Assembly (NCBI RefSeq): GCF_030052815.1
Contig: NC_079495.1
Location: 34,529,987-34,593,986 of the forward strand
Length of the DNA stretch: 64,000 nucleotides
Direction: 5' to 3'
From: Hevea brasiliensis
Taxonomy: Eukaryota; Streptophyta; Magnoliopsida; Malpighiales; Euphorbiaceae
Shown here in pieces: positions 23,540 to 34,699 of the stretch. The position numbers and the translations under genes were made by a program. Every line of letters begins with the position of its first letter. The first letter of the stretch is position 1. The notes under the pieces are model-generated. The model did no database searches and was not told where the DNA came from. It saw only the letters and a list, made by a program, of their open reading frames with translations.

Positions 23540-24430
23540 TCGATTTAGGTCCAGAATGGACATATGGCATCAACGATTAGGACACCCTCAACCTTCTGCG
23601 ATTTCTATTTTGTTTAATAAGAACCTTATTGATGTTAAAGGTTCCTTGCATTCTAAATTTTTATGTGATAGTGCCAATTAGGCAAATTGAGCAAATTTCC
23701 ATTTAGTTTGTCTTCCAATAAAAGTACCAGTATTTGAAAAAGTTCATTGTGATTTATTGGGACCAGCCTGCTTTATCTTTTGCCAAATTTAAATATTATG
23801 CTTGCTTGGTAGATGACTATTCTAAATACTCTTGGCTTATACCACTAAAGAAAAAATCGGATTTCTTTGTTGCTTATAAAGCTTTTGAACAGTTTGTGCT
23901 AAGACAATTTGGGAAGACCATCAAGGTTTTCCATTCCGATGGAGGAGGTGAGTTTTTGAATAATGCTTTATCTTCACATTTTCTTTCACAAGGTATTAAA
24001 CATCAAGTGTCGTGTCCTCATACACCCGAGCAAACAGGTGCTGTCGAACGACAACACCGTTTTATTCGTGAATTAGGATTGACGATGATGTATCATAGTC
24101 CTGTGCCATTGTCTATGTGGTCGATGCTTTTCAAATCTGCTTTTTTAATAAATAGGTTGCCTACTGCTAGGGAATGAAACACCATATTTTAAATTGCATG
24201 GAACTCATTTTGATTATAGCTCCCTACGTGTCTTTGGTTCTAAGTGTTTTCCATATATATGGGACACAAGAGGTCATAAGTTTGATCCTAAGTCTTGTTT
24301 ATGTGTTTTTATAGGGTATAGTGAAAAACACAAAGGTTACAAATGTTTCAATCCCAAAACTAAGAAAATAATAATATCTCGACATGTGAGCTTTGATGAA
24401 AATGTTTTTCCGTATAAATGCATCTCCTAA
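23540..24430 (+). pseudogene. Copia integrase remnant
   Basis: The pre-integrase motif MDIWHQRLGHP is at about 23555. The core runs in one frame from about 23734 to 24177 with YACLVDDYSKYSWL, FHSDGGGEF and a glutamate in GAVERQHRFIRE, so DDE-type core residues can be seen. A frame change near 24177 leads to the C-terminal segment SLRVFGSKCFPYIW and FIGYSEKHKGYKC at 24194-24430. The protease upstream is too broken to delimit. Confidence 0.88.
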
Positions 24431-25059
24431 TAAAATGTTTGTTGACAAGCTTATGGATTCTTGGTTACCATCTGTGAGATTACGATTTTCCACTAAGTTC
24501 AAGAAAGTGCAGTCCAGATGTATTACGGTTCCTATACCAAAGAACACATGACAATCGGACTATAGGAGATCATGAAGCAGACCGATCCTACAAGTGAGTC
24601 TCCACTAGCAGCTCATCATTCACACTGATGTCGTTCAAGATGACGGATGCATCTAGAACAGTGAGCAGAGCAATTGCCTCCACCTCCATTGTTTTTGTCA
24701 AATAGAGTTGAAGACATAGTTCAAAATTCCTTAGCAGCAGAGGACGATGTTGGTAAACAAGTTGCTGCAATTGAATCAGACTCGGTGTGTTTGTCATCTC
24801 CAACTAATACTCATGTACAGTACTTCTATGATTGATGTAATCAGTCTACCAACATTCATACGGATCAAGAAGAGTTGCTTCCTCAAGTCCTGCTCATCAT
24901 CTTTGGTCGAAATATCACCGAACAAGTTCAGACGAAGCATTGCACCTCGACATTCGATGGTCACTGTGTCACCCGAATAGTTAAGCCAAACCCAAAGTAT
25001 GCTTTACATGTGTCTATATCTCCTGATATACCTACTGAGCCTAAAACTGTTAAGATTGC

Positions 25060-25720
25060 TCTTGCACATCCAGGTTGGAAACAGGCTATGATATAGGAGT
25101 ATCAAGCTTTAAGGTCAAACCACACTTGGGAACTTGTTCCTAGACCAGCGCATGTAAATATAATAGGGTGTAAGTGGGTTTTTAAAGCTAAAATAAATTC
25201 TGATGGGCATTTGGATAGATTGAAAGCTAGACTAGTTGCCAAGGGGTTTCATCAACTAGATGGTGTTGATTACACAAACCTACTCCTGTTATTACACCAT
25301 GAACCCTACGCTTAGTTCTTTCTGTGGCTTTAGTGATAAATTGGCAAATTCGACAATTAGACGTGAATAATGCATTTTTGCTTGGATTTATAAAAGAATA
25401 TTTATATATGGATCAGCCACCTGGAATGAAAGATCCTAATTATCCTAATCATGTTTGCAAATTACAGCGAGCATTGTATGGTTTAAAACAGGCTCCGAGA
25501 GCCTGGTTTAATAGGTTGAGTATGTTTTTAATCGATTATGGTTTTTTTTGCAGTTTAGCTGATCCATCCTTGTTTGTCATGCATACATCGACAGTGTATT
25601 GGTTTTATTAATTTACGTGGATGATATGTTGTTAACAGATCGCCTATGGCTCTAGTTCAGAATTTTTGCGTGTCTTAAGCAAGGAGTTTTCCATGAAAGA
25701 CCTTGGGCCATTGCATCATT
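25060..25720 (+). pseudogene. Copia reverse transcriptase remnant
   Basis: Segments in order: WKQAMI followed by a stop, then [17 protein letters not shown] and [28 protein letters not shown]; after a frame change, QLDVNNAFLLGFIKEYLYMDQPPG and LYGLKQAPRAWFNRL at 25324-25611; and the catalytic YVDDMLL at about 25611-25631. At least two frame changes and one stop interrupt the domain. Confidence 0.88.
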
Positions 25721-25939
25721 TTCTAGGCATTCAAATTCAATCGATCGACTGTTACAAATCAATCAAACCCGTTATGCCTATTCAATTTTGGAAAGAGCTC
25801 GATGGTGGATTGTCAACCGATGCCCACTCCACTTGTTCAACACACGATCTTTATTCTGACACCGACACGATGGTGATCCCACCTTCTTTCGAGGGCTTGT
25901 GGGTTCGTTACAGTATTTGACACTAACCCGACCGGATTT

Positions 25940-26520
25940 GTCCTATAGTGTCAACTATATTTCTCGATTCATGCACACCAACTTTGTCTCACTTAAAATA
26001 TGTTCGTAGTATATTACGATATCTCAAAGGAACAATACATTTTGGCTTATTTTTTAAAAAAGATACCTCACTTGTTCTTAGTGCATTTTCTGATGCAGAC
26101 TGGGCCGGATGTCCAACCACACGACGGTCTACTATAGACTACTGTACTTTTCTTGGTTGCAATATCATTTCCTGGTGTGCCAAGAAACAACACACTGCTG
26201 CGTTCTAGCACGAGGCCGAGTATCGTTCCATGGCTCACAGCTTACTTGGCTTGGATATCTCTTACAGGACTTGCAAATCTATCCCAAGCAGCCGCCTATT
26301 TTATATGGTGATAATCTTAGTGCACTACATTTAACAGTCAATCCAGTATTACATTCACGCAGTAAGCATGTTGCTCTTGACTATCACTATGTTAGAGAGC
26401 GTGTTGCTCAAGGGGTTTTGATCACAAGATACATTCCCTCAGCATATCAAATCGCTGATATATTTACGAAGTCCATGACAAAGGCTCGCCTAGCACAATT
26501 TCGACGCAAACTATGTCTCC
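25940..26520 (+). pseudogene. Copia RNase H remnant
   Basis: 25948-26208 holds FSDADWAGCPTTRRSTIDYCTFLGCNIISWCAKKQ. After a frame change, 26109-26594 holds YGDNLSALHLTVNPVLHSRSKHVALDYHYVRE and the closing IADIFTKSMTKARLAQFRRKL. These are the typical C-terminal motifs of copia pol. Confidence 0.9.
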
Positions 26521-26533
26521 ACCCTGGACATAG

Positions 26534-26545
26534 TTTGAGGGGGGA
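26534..26545 (+). other. Polypurine tract of the Copia element
   Basis: The purine run TTTGAGGGGGGA lies immediately before the right LTR. Confidence 0.85.
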
Positions 26546-26846
26546 TATTAACTCAAGGAGTAATAAGGACGAGTCCGCCTCTCAGGAGAAATAAGGATGC
26601 CGTGTTTTTAGGCTTGAGTAAAGGAGTGATAAGGTGAATTCTGTAAATATTGTATATTTGAATGAGTCTTTGTGGTTGAGATTCTTTGGGTAATTCGTTC
26701 CCTTCCAAGTGATAGTCTTCATTATTTTTCTCCTCTTTTTCAGCAACCTCTGTTATTATTCTTTTTATTTAAGCTGAATGTATACTGTCAATTGGATTAT
26801 TGAGGTTTCACATTAATAAAATTACATCTTCTTCACTTTGTTATCT
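26546..26846 (+). repeat. 3' LTR of the Copia element
   Basis: 301 bp, ending CACTTTGTTATCT and followed by the target duplication ACTTG at 26847-26851. Confidence 0.93.
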
Positions 26847-27281
26847 ACTTGTAGTAAGTTTATTAAAAAAAAAAACTAAACTACAGAGTGGACGATACAA
26901 TGGACAGATAATGCATTCTCTGAACTTCAAGCATTCTCAAGATTCTAAGTAAATTTGGATAAATGTTTTAGAAATCGTCATTATAAATAGTATTTTCTTA
27001 AGCAATTTCTGCACTATCTAATGTGATGTGATATCCTTTTAGAAAATGATGTTTCAAATTATGTTATTTTTAGTAATTTCTGTATTTTTTTACAGTATGT
27101 GACACTATTTTAAAAAATGTTATTTCAAATTGCGTTTTCTTAAACATTTTGATGTGATGTGACTTTACTTAAAAATATATTTTTAAGTGGCAATTTTTTA
27201 AGCAAATTCTATTTTTTACATAGTTTCATATTCACATTAGATTGATAAATATATTTTTAATCACATTATTTTAATAATTAA

Positions 27282-28522
27282 CCTTTTACTAGGCTTAGAA
27301 TAATTTAGTTAAATCAAAAAATTAATAAACTAATTTAATTTAAAATTTTATTTCAATTCTTCTAATGAATTTGGTTTTATTTTTATTTTTAAGAAATTCA
27401 ATTTGATAATTTAAAAATAGTGCAATTTATTCGTATTGTGCATTGAATAAACTTTCATGCGTCCCTAAGTGTAAGGGAGGGAGCGTATGACAGATGGACT
27501 AGTTGCTCATTTATTAATTCATGACCAACTTTCCTGAGTTCACTCACCATATTAGCCATCAACCTAAAATGTTGTTTCATTGTGTTGTTTGGAAGCTTTT
27601 TAAAAGTATCAAACTTGATGGTGAGTTGCCTCAGATTGGTCATAAATTGCACGCAATTTCTCCTTGACAACATCCCATATGCGGCAAGCTCTAAATTCTT
27701 GAAGGGTTGCACCATGTCATTCGCTATTGCACTAAGTAAAGTAGTGCTTGCAAGATTGTTCTTTCACTTTCAAGAGGTAAAAATCTCGTGATCTTTTATG
27801 TGCTCAGTAGTTTGCCCTTCCTTAGGTTTTGTCATGTCATGCATCAATATCTCCAGCACTTTTTGCTTTTCAAGGACATATTGAATTTTCATGCTTCAAA
27901 TATTATAATTGTAATGTTTTTAGTAGTTTCCATGTCAAGGGAGAAAATAAATAGCTACATGACACAAATATATAGCACATCAATAGTCTATATTGTGTAC
28001 CTAAACCTAAGCAATGATAAGTGAAACATAAGGTGCAAATGCAAAAGTTCACTATATATATGGTCCCAATCAACATTTGTTAGCTTTACATTCAATTACA
28101 ATTAATTACACAAAGCATATGTTTTGCCTACTATATTTCACTAAGACTATTTCCATTCAATTAACATGTATTGATTATTAACAAGCACGAGCTACATTAT
28201 AATTAACATGCAATGAACTTCATAATCTTAATAAAGCAATAAACTCATGAATTTTTTTAATAATAAAAAAATGAGGCTCTCTGGATATGATGGTCATAAC
28301 CCCCTTAGACACGAGGTTCGAGGCCACCAGTTGACGTTCTCAATTTAACCCAACTCTATAAGAAGGGACCTATCACCGAACTCGAGATGGCACCCAATGA
28401 GACAAATCATTGGACAATCCACTGCCACCTCCCATTGCACTCAAAATAGAGACAATATTTAATCATCATGCTGGTGTGGAGAGTCAAACCAGGGTGTGAC
28501 AAGATCATCTTGCTAAGTTAAC
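27282..28522. other. Old repeat-derived sequence upstream of the SIRE-like element
   Basis: Apart from a gag fragment at 27455-27760, no coding is seen. The stretch 28270-28500 (TGGTCATAACCCCCTTAGAC, then GAGAGTCAAACCAGGGTGTG and AAGATCATCTTGCTAAG) looks like an old dispersed repeat. It continues at 50137 beyond the SIRE-like insertion, as expected if it was the target site. Confidence 0.5.
27455..27760 (-). pseudogene. gag (UBN2-type) fragment of a Copia element
   Basis: The minus-strand frame reads MTNLRQLTIKFDTFKKLPNN, then TMKQHFRLMANMVSELRKVG and HELINEQLVHLSYAP, which fits the middle of the UBN2/gag-polypeptide family of Copia-like elements. The natural start and end are missing, and there are no LTRs nearby. 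It is an isolated remnant on the opposite strand to the neighbouring elements. Confidence 0.7.
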
Positions 28523-29656
28523 TATTGGACCTAGGGGTCCTAATCTATGTTTTGATGATAATAAATAATTAGTGTGCTACTAATCTACCTTGAAAGTGTT
28601 TGTGTTAAGATTGTAGATCCTAAATTCAAAATTGTGAAATTGCTTCAAAATCAAGATTGAAAGAGAGCAAAAAATTAAAGCAAAGATCATGAAGACTCTA
28701 CAATGTAAATTTTTATTTTTATATACTTTGTGAATCTCAATTAATTGATTGTGTTGACTCAAGTTTAGGCATTTGCAAAATTCTTAGTGTTCTTATTTTT
28801 ACCTATTTCTTAATCAAGGGGGAGTAAAATGAAATTTTCATTTTTGAGAAATGCAAATTTTGGTTTTGAAAATAATTTTGTTGAAAAGTTTATTGAATTA
28901 GCTTTCCAATAGTTTAAACGGATCAAAATCTGAGTTCGGGATAAAAAAGTTATGAGTTTTCTAAGTTTTTATACTTTTTTATCTAATAAGAACTTCGACG
29001 GTTGAAGTCAAGATTTTAAATATAAAGTTTTGGCACCCAAACTTTCAGCAATTGAAGCAAGGGATTTCAGTAGCCGAATCTGAGTTTCTGTAACTTAATA
29101 AAATGGTTAAACAGTTATAACTGCATTTAATACACGACCAAGAGTTATTTTCTTGCTAAAACTATAAATAGAGACCTTTTATGACATGAGGGAAGTTACA
29201 ACAACTAATTATTTGAGAATTTATTGAGTTTCTAAGCTTTTCCTACTTTCTCTCTCTAGAACTTAAGCTACTTCAATTAATTTCTTAAGAGCTTATTATT
29301 GAGCTATATTTATTGTGTTATGAGAGTGAGATTGAAGTTGTTGAGTGTATTCATTGTATTTAGAGCGTGCTAGAGCGTTAAATTGCTCTTGTGGTAAAAG
29401 GGATTTGTTAAAGAGCATGGGTTTGCTCTTGTGGCTTTGTTCTTCACTCAAAAAAGAAAGATTAGTGAAGTTAACTTTCAAGAAAGGCCTTAAGGAGAGG
29501 ATGTAGGCTTGGGACAACTGAACCTCTCTAAATCGATTGTGTCTTTATTCTTCCTTCTCCCTTTATTATGCCTATTTTTCATTAATCTCTTCTAGTCTCT
29601 AAAATTTTAATTAGTATCCAATTCACCCCCTCTCTTGGGTTGCTTAAGGGACAATA
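28523..29656 (+). repeat. 5' LTR of the SIRE-like element
   Basis: 1134 bp, starting TATTGGACCTAGGGGTCC and ending ACAATA where the partner ends ACAACA. It has clearly diverged from the right LTR in substitutions and indels, which indicates an old insertion. Confidence 0.9.
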
Positions 29657-29658
29657 AG

Positions 29659-29670
29659 TGGTATCAAAGC
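29659..29670 (+). other. Primer-binding site (Met tRNA type), SIRE-like element
   Basis: TGGTATCAAAGC, two bases after the LTR end; it differs by one base from the site in the other elements. Confidence 0.85.
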
Positions 29671-29715
29671 TAGTCTCCATTTGAAAAAGATTTAATTAGC
29701 TTGGAGCAAAGATCA

Positions 29716-31645
29716 ATGGCAACCCTCAATGCACAAGAAGGCCAATCTGTGGTAAGACCTCCTTTCTTTGATGGCAATGACTTTCTTTATTGAAAAAATA
29801 GGATGTATTACTTTCTTAAATCGGAAGGAGTAGATTTATGGGATTTTGTTGAGAGTAGACCATTCACCCCAACCAAAATAGTAGAAGATGTATATGTAGC
29901 AAAACCAAAAGGTGAATGGAGTGAGCAAGAGAAGAGAGTAGAAGCTTTAAATGACAAAGCTATCATGTTGTATTTTGTGCTTTAAGTAAAAGTGAGTATA
30001 ACAAAGTGTGTATAAAGTCTACCGCAAAGGAGATTTGAGATGCTTTTGTGATTACTCATGAAGCCACAAGTCAAGTAAAGGAGAACAAGATGGATTCCCT
30101 AATCTATCAATATGAGTTGCTCAAGATGAAATCGGATGAGACTATAAGTCAAATGTATGATAGATTTATAGAGATCATTGGAGGAATAAAATCCCTTGGG
30201 AAGACATTCATAAATGAGGAGCTTGTAAAGAAGATTCTAAGAGGTCTTCCTAAGGAGTGGCTACCTAAAGTAACCTCACTCAAGGATTCCAAGGACTTAA
30301 GTAAGGTACAACTTAATGAACTTTTAGGAAATCTCATTGACTATGAGATGACTCTCAAAAGAGAGCAAGTGGAGGAACAAAGTAAAGCCAAGAAGAACAT
30401 TGCTTTTAAAATGTTTTCTGAAAATTCAAGTGAAAAAGATGAAGAGCTTGATGAGGAAGAGTTGGCTCTAGTAACAAGGAAAATAAGGAAGATGCTCTTC
30501 TAAAATAAGAAGTTCATTCCAAAGAGAAACTTCAAGAAAGATAAGGGTGAGAGTAGCAAAAGGGATCCTCCCATATGCTATGAATGCAACAAGCCAAGTC
30601 ACATTAGAAAAAATTGTCCCAAGTTGAAGAAGCCCTCCAAGACGTTCAACAAGAAGCACTCAAAGCAACATGGGATGAATCAAGTGACTCCGAAGATGAG
30701 GAGATTGGTGATAAAGTTGCCAAAATATGCTTCATGGCAATGGAGGAAAGCTCCAATAAGGTAACTTTAAGTGATAATGTTGCTAAATTTTCTTATGATA
30801 AACTTATTAATGCTCTTAAAGTCATAAATGATGAACTTGAGTTAAGTCATAAGAAAAACAAAATATTAAAAAATGAACTAGTTAGTTTAAGGAAGGAGAA
30901 TGAGACCTCATCTATGGATGCTAAACCTTTAGAAAATAATATGCAAAAATCCTTAAATGAGCTCTCTTTAGAAAATGAGAAGTTGAGAAATAAAATTGTT
31001 GAGTTAAAAACTTCACTTTCTAAATTTGCTGAAGGGAAGGATGAACTTGATGCAATTTTGGACTCTCAAAGGTCTCCTAGCACCAAGTATGGACTTAGCC
31101 ATAGTAAATTTGCCCAAGCACCTCCTTCCAAGACCATATTTATTAAAGCAACTTGTTCTAGTGAGCCTAGTCCCCAAGAGTCTAGTCCAAATGTGTCTAA
31201 TATTAAAAGACAAGAGCCAAAGACACCTAGTGGCAATGAACCTAGAAAGGCTTCATATCATCAACATGTCCCTATACAAAATGTTAATAGGGCATCTATA
31301 TCTAAGAGATTTGCATCTAGGCCAAACTCCTATTGGGGACATGCTACTAGGTCTCACAACCATCATTACACTCACCACGCCTCATGCTCACATGCATATA
31401 ATAGACAACAAAAGACTGGTTATATGAAACCTTATGCACACTTTTATGCTTATAGACCAAGAACAAAAAGGTTCAATGGTCATTGTCACTATTGTGGCAA
31501 GTTTGGTCACACCAACTATAGGTGTGCCATTAGAAAAGTCCATATTGGATATGATAGATTATTTTATTTTAATGATGACAAAACTACTAACTCCAAGGAC
31601 CCAAGTACATTTGGGTACCTAAAGTTGTTTAACATTTATATGTAA
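29716..31645 (+). pseudogene. gag and coiled-coil region of the SIRE-like element
   Basis: The start codon at 29716 opens MATLNAQEGQSVVRPPFFDG. In-frame TGA codons at 29791 and 30036 fall where Trp is expected. The frame 30048-30503 holds the gag core (MDSLIYQYELLKMKSDETIS, then ILRGLPKEWLPKV). The CCHC knuckle CYECNKPSHIRKNC is at 30576-30617, after a TAA at 30501. A frame change leads into 30614-31645, an acidic segment with a long predicted coiled coil and a second knuckle CHYCGKFGHTNYRC at 31484-31525. The two-knuckle, coiled-coil layout is typical of SIRE-type gag. This copy cannot make one polyprotein. Confidence 0.88.
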
Positions 31646-31930
31646 GTGTGCTTGAAATCCTCAAAGCTTGAGAGCAAGTGGTACTTGGATAGTGGATGTT
31701 CAAGGCACATGATTAGAAATGCCAATCTCTTCCTTTCTCTTAAAAATAACGATGGAGGTGGGCAAGTGACCTTTGGTGACAATGGTAAAGGTAAAAATAT
31801 GGGGATAAGTAAGATTGGTAAGGAAAACTCTCCTATCCTTGACAAAGTTCTTTTAGTTAATGGTTTGAAGCATAACTTACTAAGTGTTAGTCAATTATGT
31901 GATGAGGGTTGCAGAATTATATTTGAGTAA
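31646..31930 (+). pseudogene. Aspartic protease of the SIRE-like element
   Basis: The frame contains WYLDSGCSRHM with the catalytic Asp-Ser-Gly at 31688-31696, then QVTFGDNGKGK and LLVNGLKHNLLSVSQLCDEG, the usual copia protease and linker. It ends in a TAA at 31928-31930. The protease itself looks complete, but flanking frames are broken. Confidence 0.88.
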
Positions 31931-33212
31931 AAATCTTGCTTTGTTTCTAGGATGTGTGATAATAAAATGTTGTTTGTTGGTGAAAGGGTTGAAAACATTT
32001 ATGTTATTGATTTGCATATTGTGTCTAACAAGGATGTCAAGTGCTTTGTGTCTATTAGTGGTGACTTTTGGACTTGGCATTGAAGGTTTGCACTTACTAA
32101 CATGGATCTTTTTGCAAACTTGAACAAGGATGAGCTAGTTGATGAGCTTCCAAAGATCCATTTTAAAAGGACAAGGTGTGTGATGCATGCTAAATAGGTA
32201 AGCAAGTTAAGAGTTCTTTTAAATTAATTCATAAGGTATCTACTTCTAGACCCCTTCAATTGTTGCATGTGGATTTCTTTGGTCCTACTAGAGTAGCTAG
32301 CTTAGGTGGTGCATATTATGCTTTTGTGATTGTTAATGACTACTTTAAGTATACTTGGGTTTCATTCCTTGCTCATAAGGATGAATGTTTTGATGATTTT
32401 GAAAGATTTTAAGGTTTTTAAATTTCTTCTATTAGGAGTGATCATGGTCGAGAATTTGAAAATTAAAGATTTAAAAAATAATATTACTATTTAAGGATCA
32501 CTCACAACTTTTCATCTCTTAGGACTCCCCAATAAAATGGTGTTGTTGAAAGAAAAAATAGAACTCTTTTAGATTTGGGGAGGACTATGTTAAATGAATA
32601 TAACTTGCCTACTTATTTTTGGATGGAAGCCATTAATACAGCTTGTTATGTTTCAAATAGAGTTTTAATTAAACCTATTTTAAAGAAAACTCCTTATGAG
32701 CTATGGAATAGCAATAAACCTAAAGTAGGTTATTTTAGAGTTTTTAGTTATAAGTCCTTCATTTTGAATACCAAGGATAATTTAGATAAGTTTGGCTTCA
32801 AAACAGATAAAGGTATCTTCTTGGGGTACTCTACATCTAGTAAAGCATAAAAAGTCTTTAATAAGAGAACCCTAGTTGTTGAGGAGTCAATGCATGTTGT
32901 ATTTGGTTAAGCTAATCCCTTTAGTCCTAGAAAGGATGTTCTTGTGATGATGATGTTTTAGATGACCTTGATGAGTTGACTCTTAAAGATCCTCAATCAA
33001 GTGGAGATCAAGATCAATTGAAGGAAGATCCTTTGAAGGCTTTGGGAGATGATGAAGTTGAGCTCCAAGAGCAAAAAGGTCAAATAGTTCCATATCAAGG
33101 AGTTCAACAAAACTTCCCAAGGATTCGACCTTCAAGAAAGATCATCCCAAGGATCAAATCATTGGTGAAATATCAAAAGGGGTAACAACTAGATTCTTTT
33201 TTAGAAATATTT
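31931..33212 (+). pseudogene. Integrase of the SIRE-like element, cut from RT by an insertion
   Basis: Pre-integrase residues FALTNMDLFANLNKDELVDE lie near 32084-32145. Core residues follow from about 32260 (CMW/HVDFFGP in alternating frames, then AYYAFVIVNDYFKYTWVSF, RSDHGREFEN). The glutamate segment NGVVERKNRTLLDLGRTMLN follows a stop near 32533, and ELWNSNKPKVGYFRVF and FGFKTDKGIFLGYSTSSKA end the domain. Stops at about 32413, 32464 and 32533 interrupt it. The reading frame in the last bases before 33213 continues after 36852, so the solo LTR interrupts the linker between integrase and RT. Confidence 0.85.
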
Positions 33213-34666
33213 TGTAACACCCCCGTTTGCATAGCCTGGTAGATTTCACTGTTCCGGTGACCGGTGTCGGTCCGGATAATTAATGGGATTAGGGCCACAC
33301 TTAAGACAACTTGAGAAGCCATAAACACAAATAATTAGTAATGTTTAATTAGTTAACTATAAATAAGAAAAACAGAACATAAGAGGTTAAGCAGCCGAGA
33401 GTCACACGATGAGTGACCTCCTCGAACGATCAGAAGTCATTTTAAACTCAAATTTCAAACCGTAAAAAGTGACGCTGCGGTCCTTAGGACCCTTATGAAC
33501 ACAGTGGAAAAGAGAAAATCACGAAAAAGAACTGTTAAGTCAGTCAAATAATTAGGTCAGGGAGCCCGAAGAAATATTGGATTATTTACAAACCGGGATG
33601 AACCGGCGAGGGGCACTTTGGTCAATTGACCCCGAGAGCTGACTCATGACCTAACTGTCAAATAAAATCGGAGAAAAGAAAATTTCGGAATCGAGAATTA
33701 AATTAAAGAATTAATAGAAAAAAATAAATAGAAAAAAAAAGAAGATGGAAAAGTCAAAGGTGATGACATCATGCATGATGTCATAAAGGATTAATTAATT
33801 TATTTTATTAATTTGGGATTTTTGGTCTTCAAAAAGGGGATAAGATTAAAGAAAATAAAACAAAAAAAAAATTAGAATTGTCTTCTTCCTTTCCCTTGGT
33901 TGCCGCCCCACTTCCTCCATGAATCTACATGGAATTTTCTTCCTTTAAGCTTACACTTAAGCTTAATTCTCTTCACCTAACCTTCATAACTCCCTTAAAT
34001 ACCTCACTAGAACTTGCAATCTCAACTTAGGAAGAAGAGTATAAGAAGAAAGAAGGGCTAAAGCTAGAGATTTGAAGCTTTAAGTTAAGGTTAGTATGTT
34101 AACTCCTTATTTTTCCATTTAAATGCATAATTAGTGTTTGAAATGAGCTTAGAACTTGATTAAATGAAAAAAATATGGGGGAAGGACCCATGCTGAAATT
34201 TCGGCCTAGTTGAAGGGAGTATGAATTGCAAGAATTTAATGGGTTTGAATGAGTTAGAAACCTTCCTTAGTTGAATGATTAGCATTAAAACCATTAAGTG
34301 TGATTGATTGCAACAAAGTAGTGAGATTAGGGTTTGAATGTTAGGGTTTGTGAACCAAATTTTGGAGAAATGCATAAATGATATCTTTGACCAATTGTGG
34401 ACTGAAAAATGGTCAATAATGACCAAAGGAAATGTGTGGGAATTATTAGAATGGGAGTCAAATTCGTAGGTCAAAAGCATGACCAAACCTACTTTGAAGG
34501 ACCAAAACGGGAATTTTACAAGTCCAATTGATATGCCACCAATTGGAGATGAAAATAGACATAAAATAGCACAATTTTCATTAAGGAACCATGGCCAAAA
34601 ATTGACTAAAACTTGGTGAACCAATTGACCAAAGTGAAATGAGAGCAGGCTGCTACTGCACCAAAT

Positions 34667-34699
34667 TGACCAAATGAACAGTAACTGTTCATTTGGTCA
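34667..34699. repeat. Perfect 16-bp palindrome with a single-base centre
   Basis: TGACCAAATGAACAGT, one A, then its exact reverse complement. Degenerate versions occur near 56628-56660 and 59586-59617 in the related LTRs. Confidence 0.95.

Larger units (their letters stand above)
21907..26846 (+). mobile_element. Ty1/copia element, structurally complete but coding-dead
   Basis: Two LTRs of about 300 bp (21907-22202 and 26546-26846) are flanked by the target duplication ACTTG (21902-21906 and 26847-26851). A Met-tRNA primer site follows the left LTR and a purine tract, TGAGGGGGGA, precedes the right one. The interior has the copia order gag, protease, integrase, RT, RNase H. The LTR ends are TATTAAC...TTATCT instead of TG...CA. 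The LTRs differ by only a handful of events, yet gag and pol carry many stops and frame changes. The element interrupts the AT-rich inverted-arm element around it. Confidence 0.93.
20850..27281. mobile_element. AT-rich element with long inverted arms, split by a Copia insertion
   Basis: The left arm (about 20850-21200) is found again in reverse complement at about 26875-27281. Shared blocks include CACATTATTTTAATAATTAA at the outer edges, a TTTCATATT(T/C)ACA block, an ACTTAAA(T/A)ATATATTTTTAA-like block, TTAAAAAAT(T/G)T and a CATTC(G/T)CAAG..TCTAAGTAAATTT block at the inner edges. The right arm holds about three diverged units of roughly 75 bp with TGATGTGA. Without the 4.9-kb Copia insertion the element would be about 1.5 kb. 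No transposase frame is present. The outer boundaries and a target duplication are not resolved, so assignment to a DNA-transposon superfamily is open. Confidence 0.65.

Noticed and set aside
30149..32205. Several minus-strand ORFs of 60-69 codons
   Set aside because: They overlap the SIRE-like gag, protease and integrase frames, which carry the real motifs.
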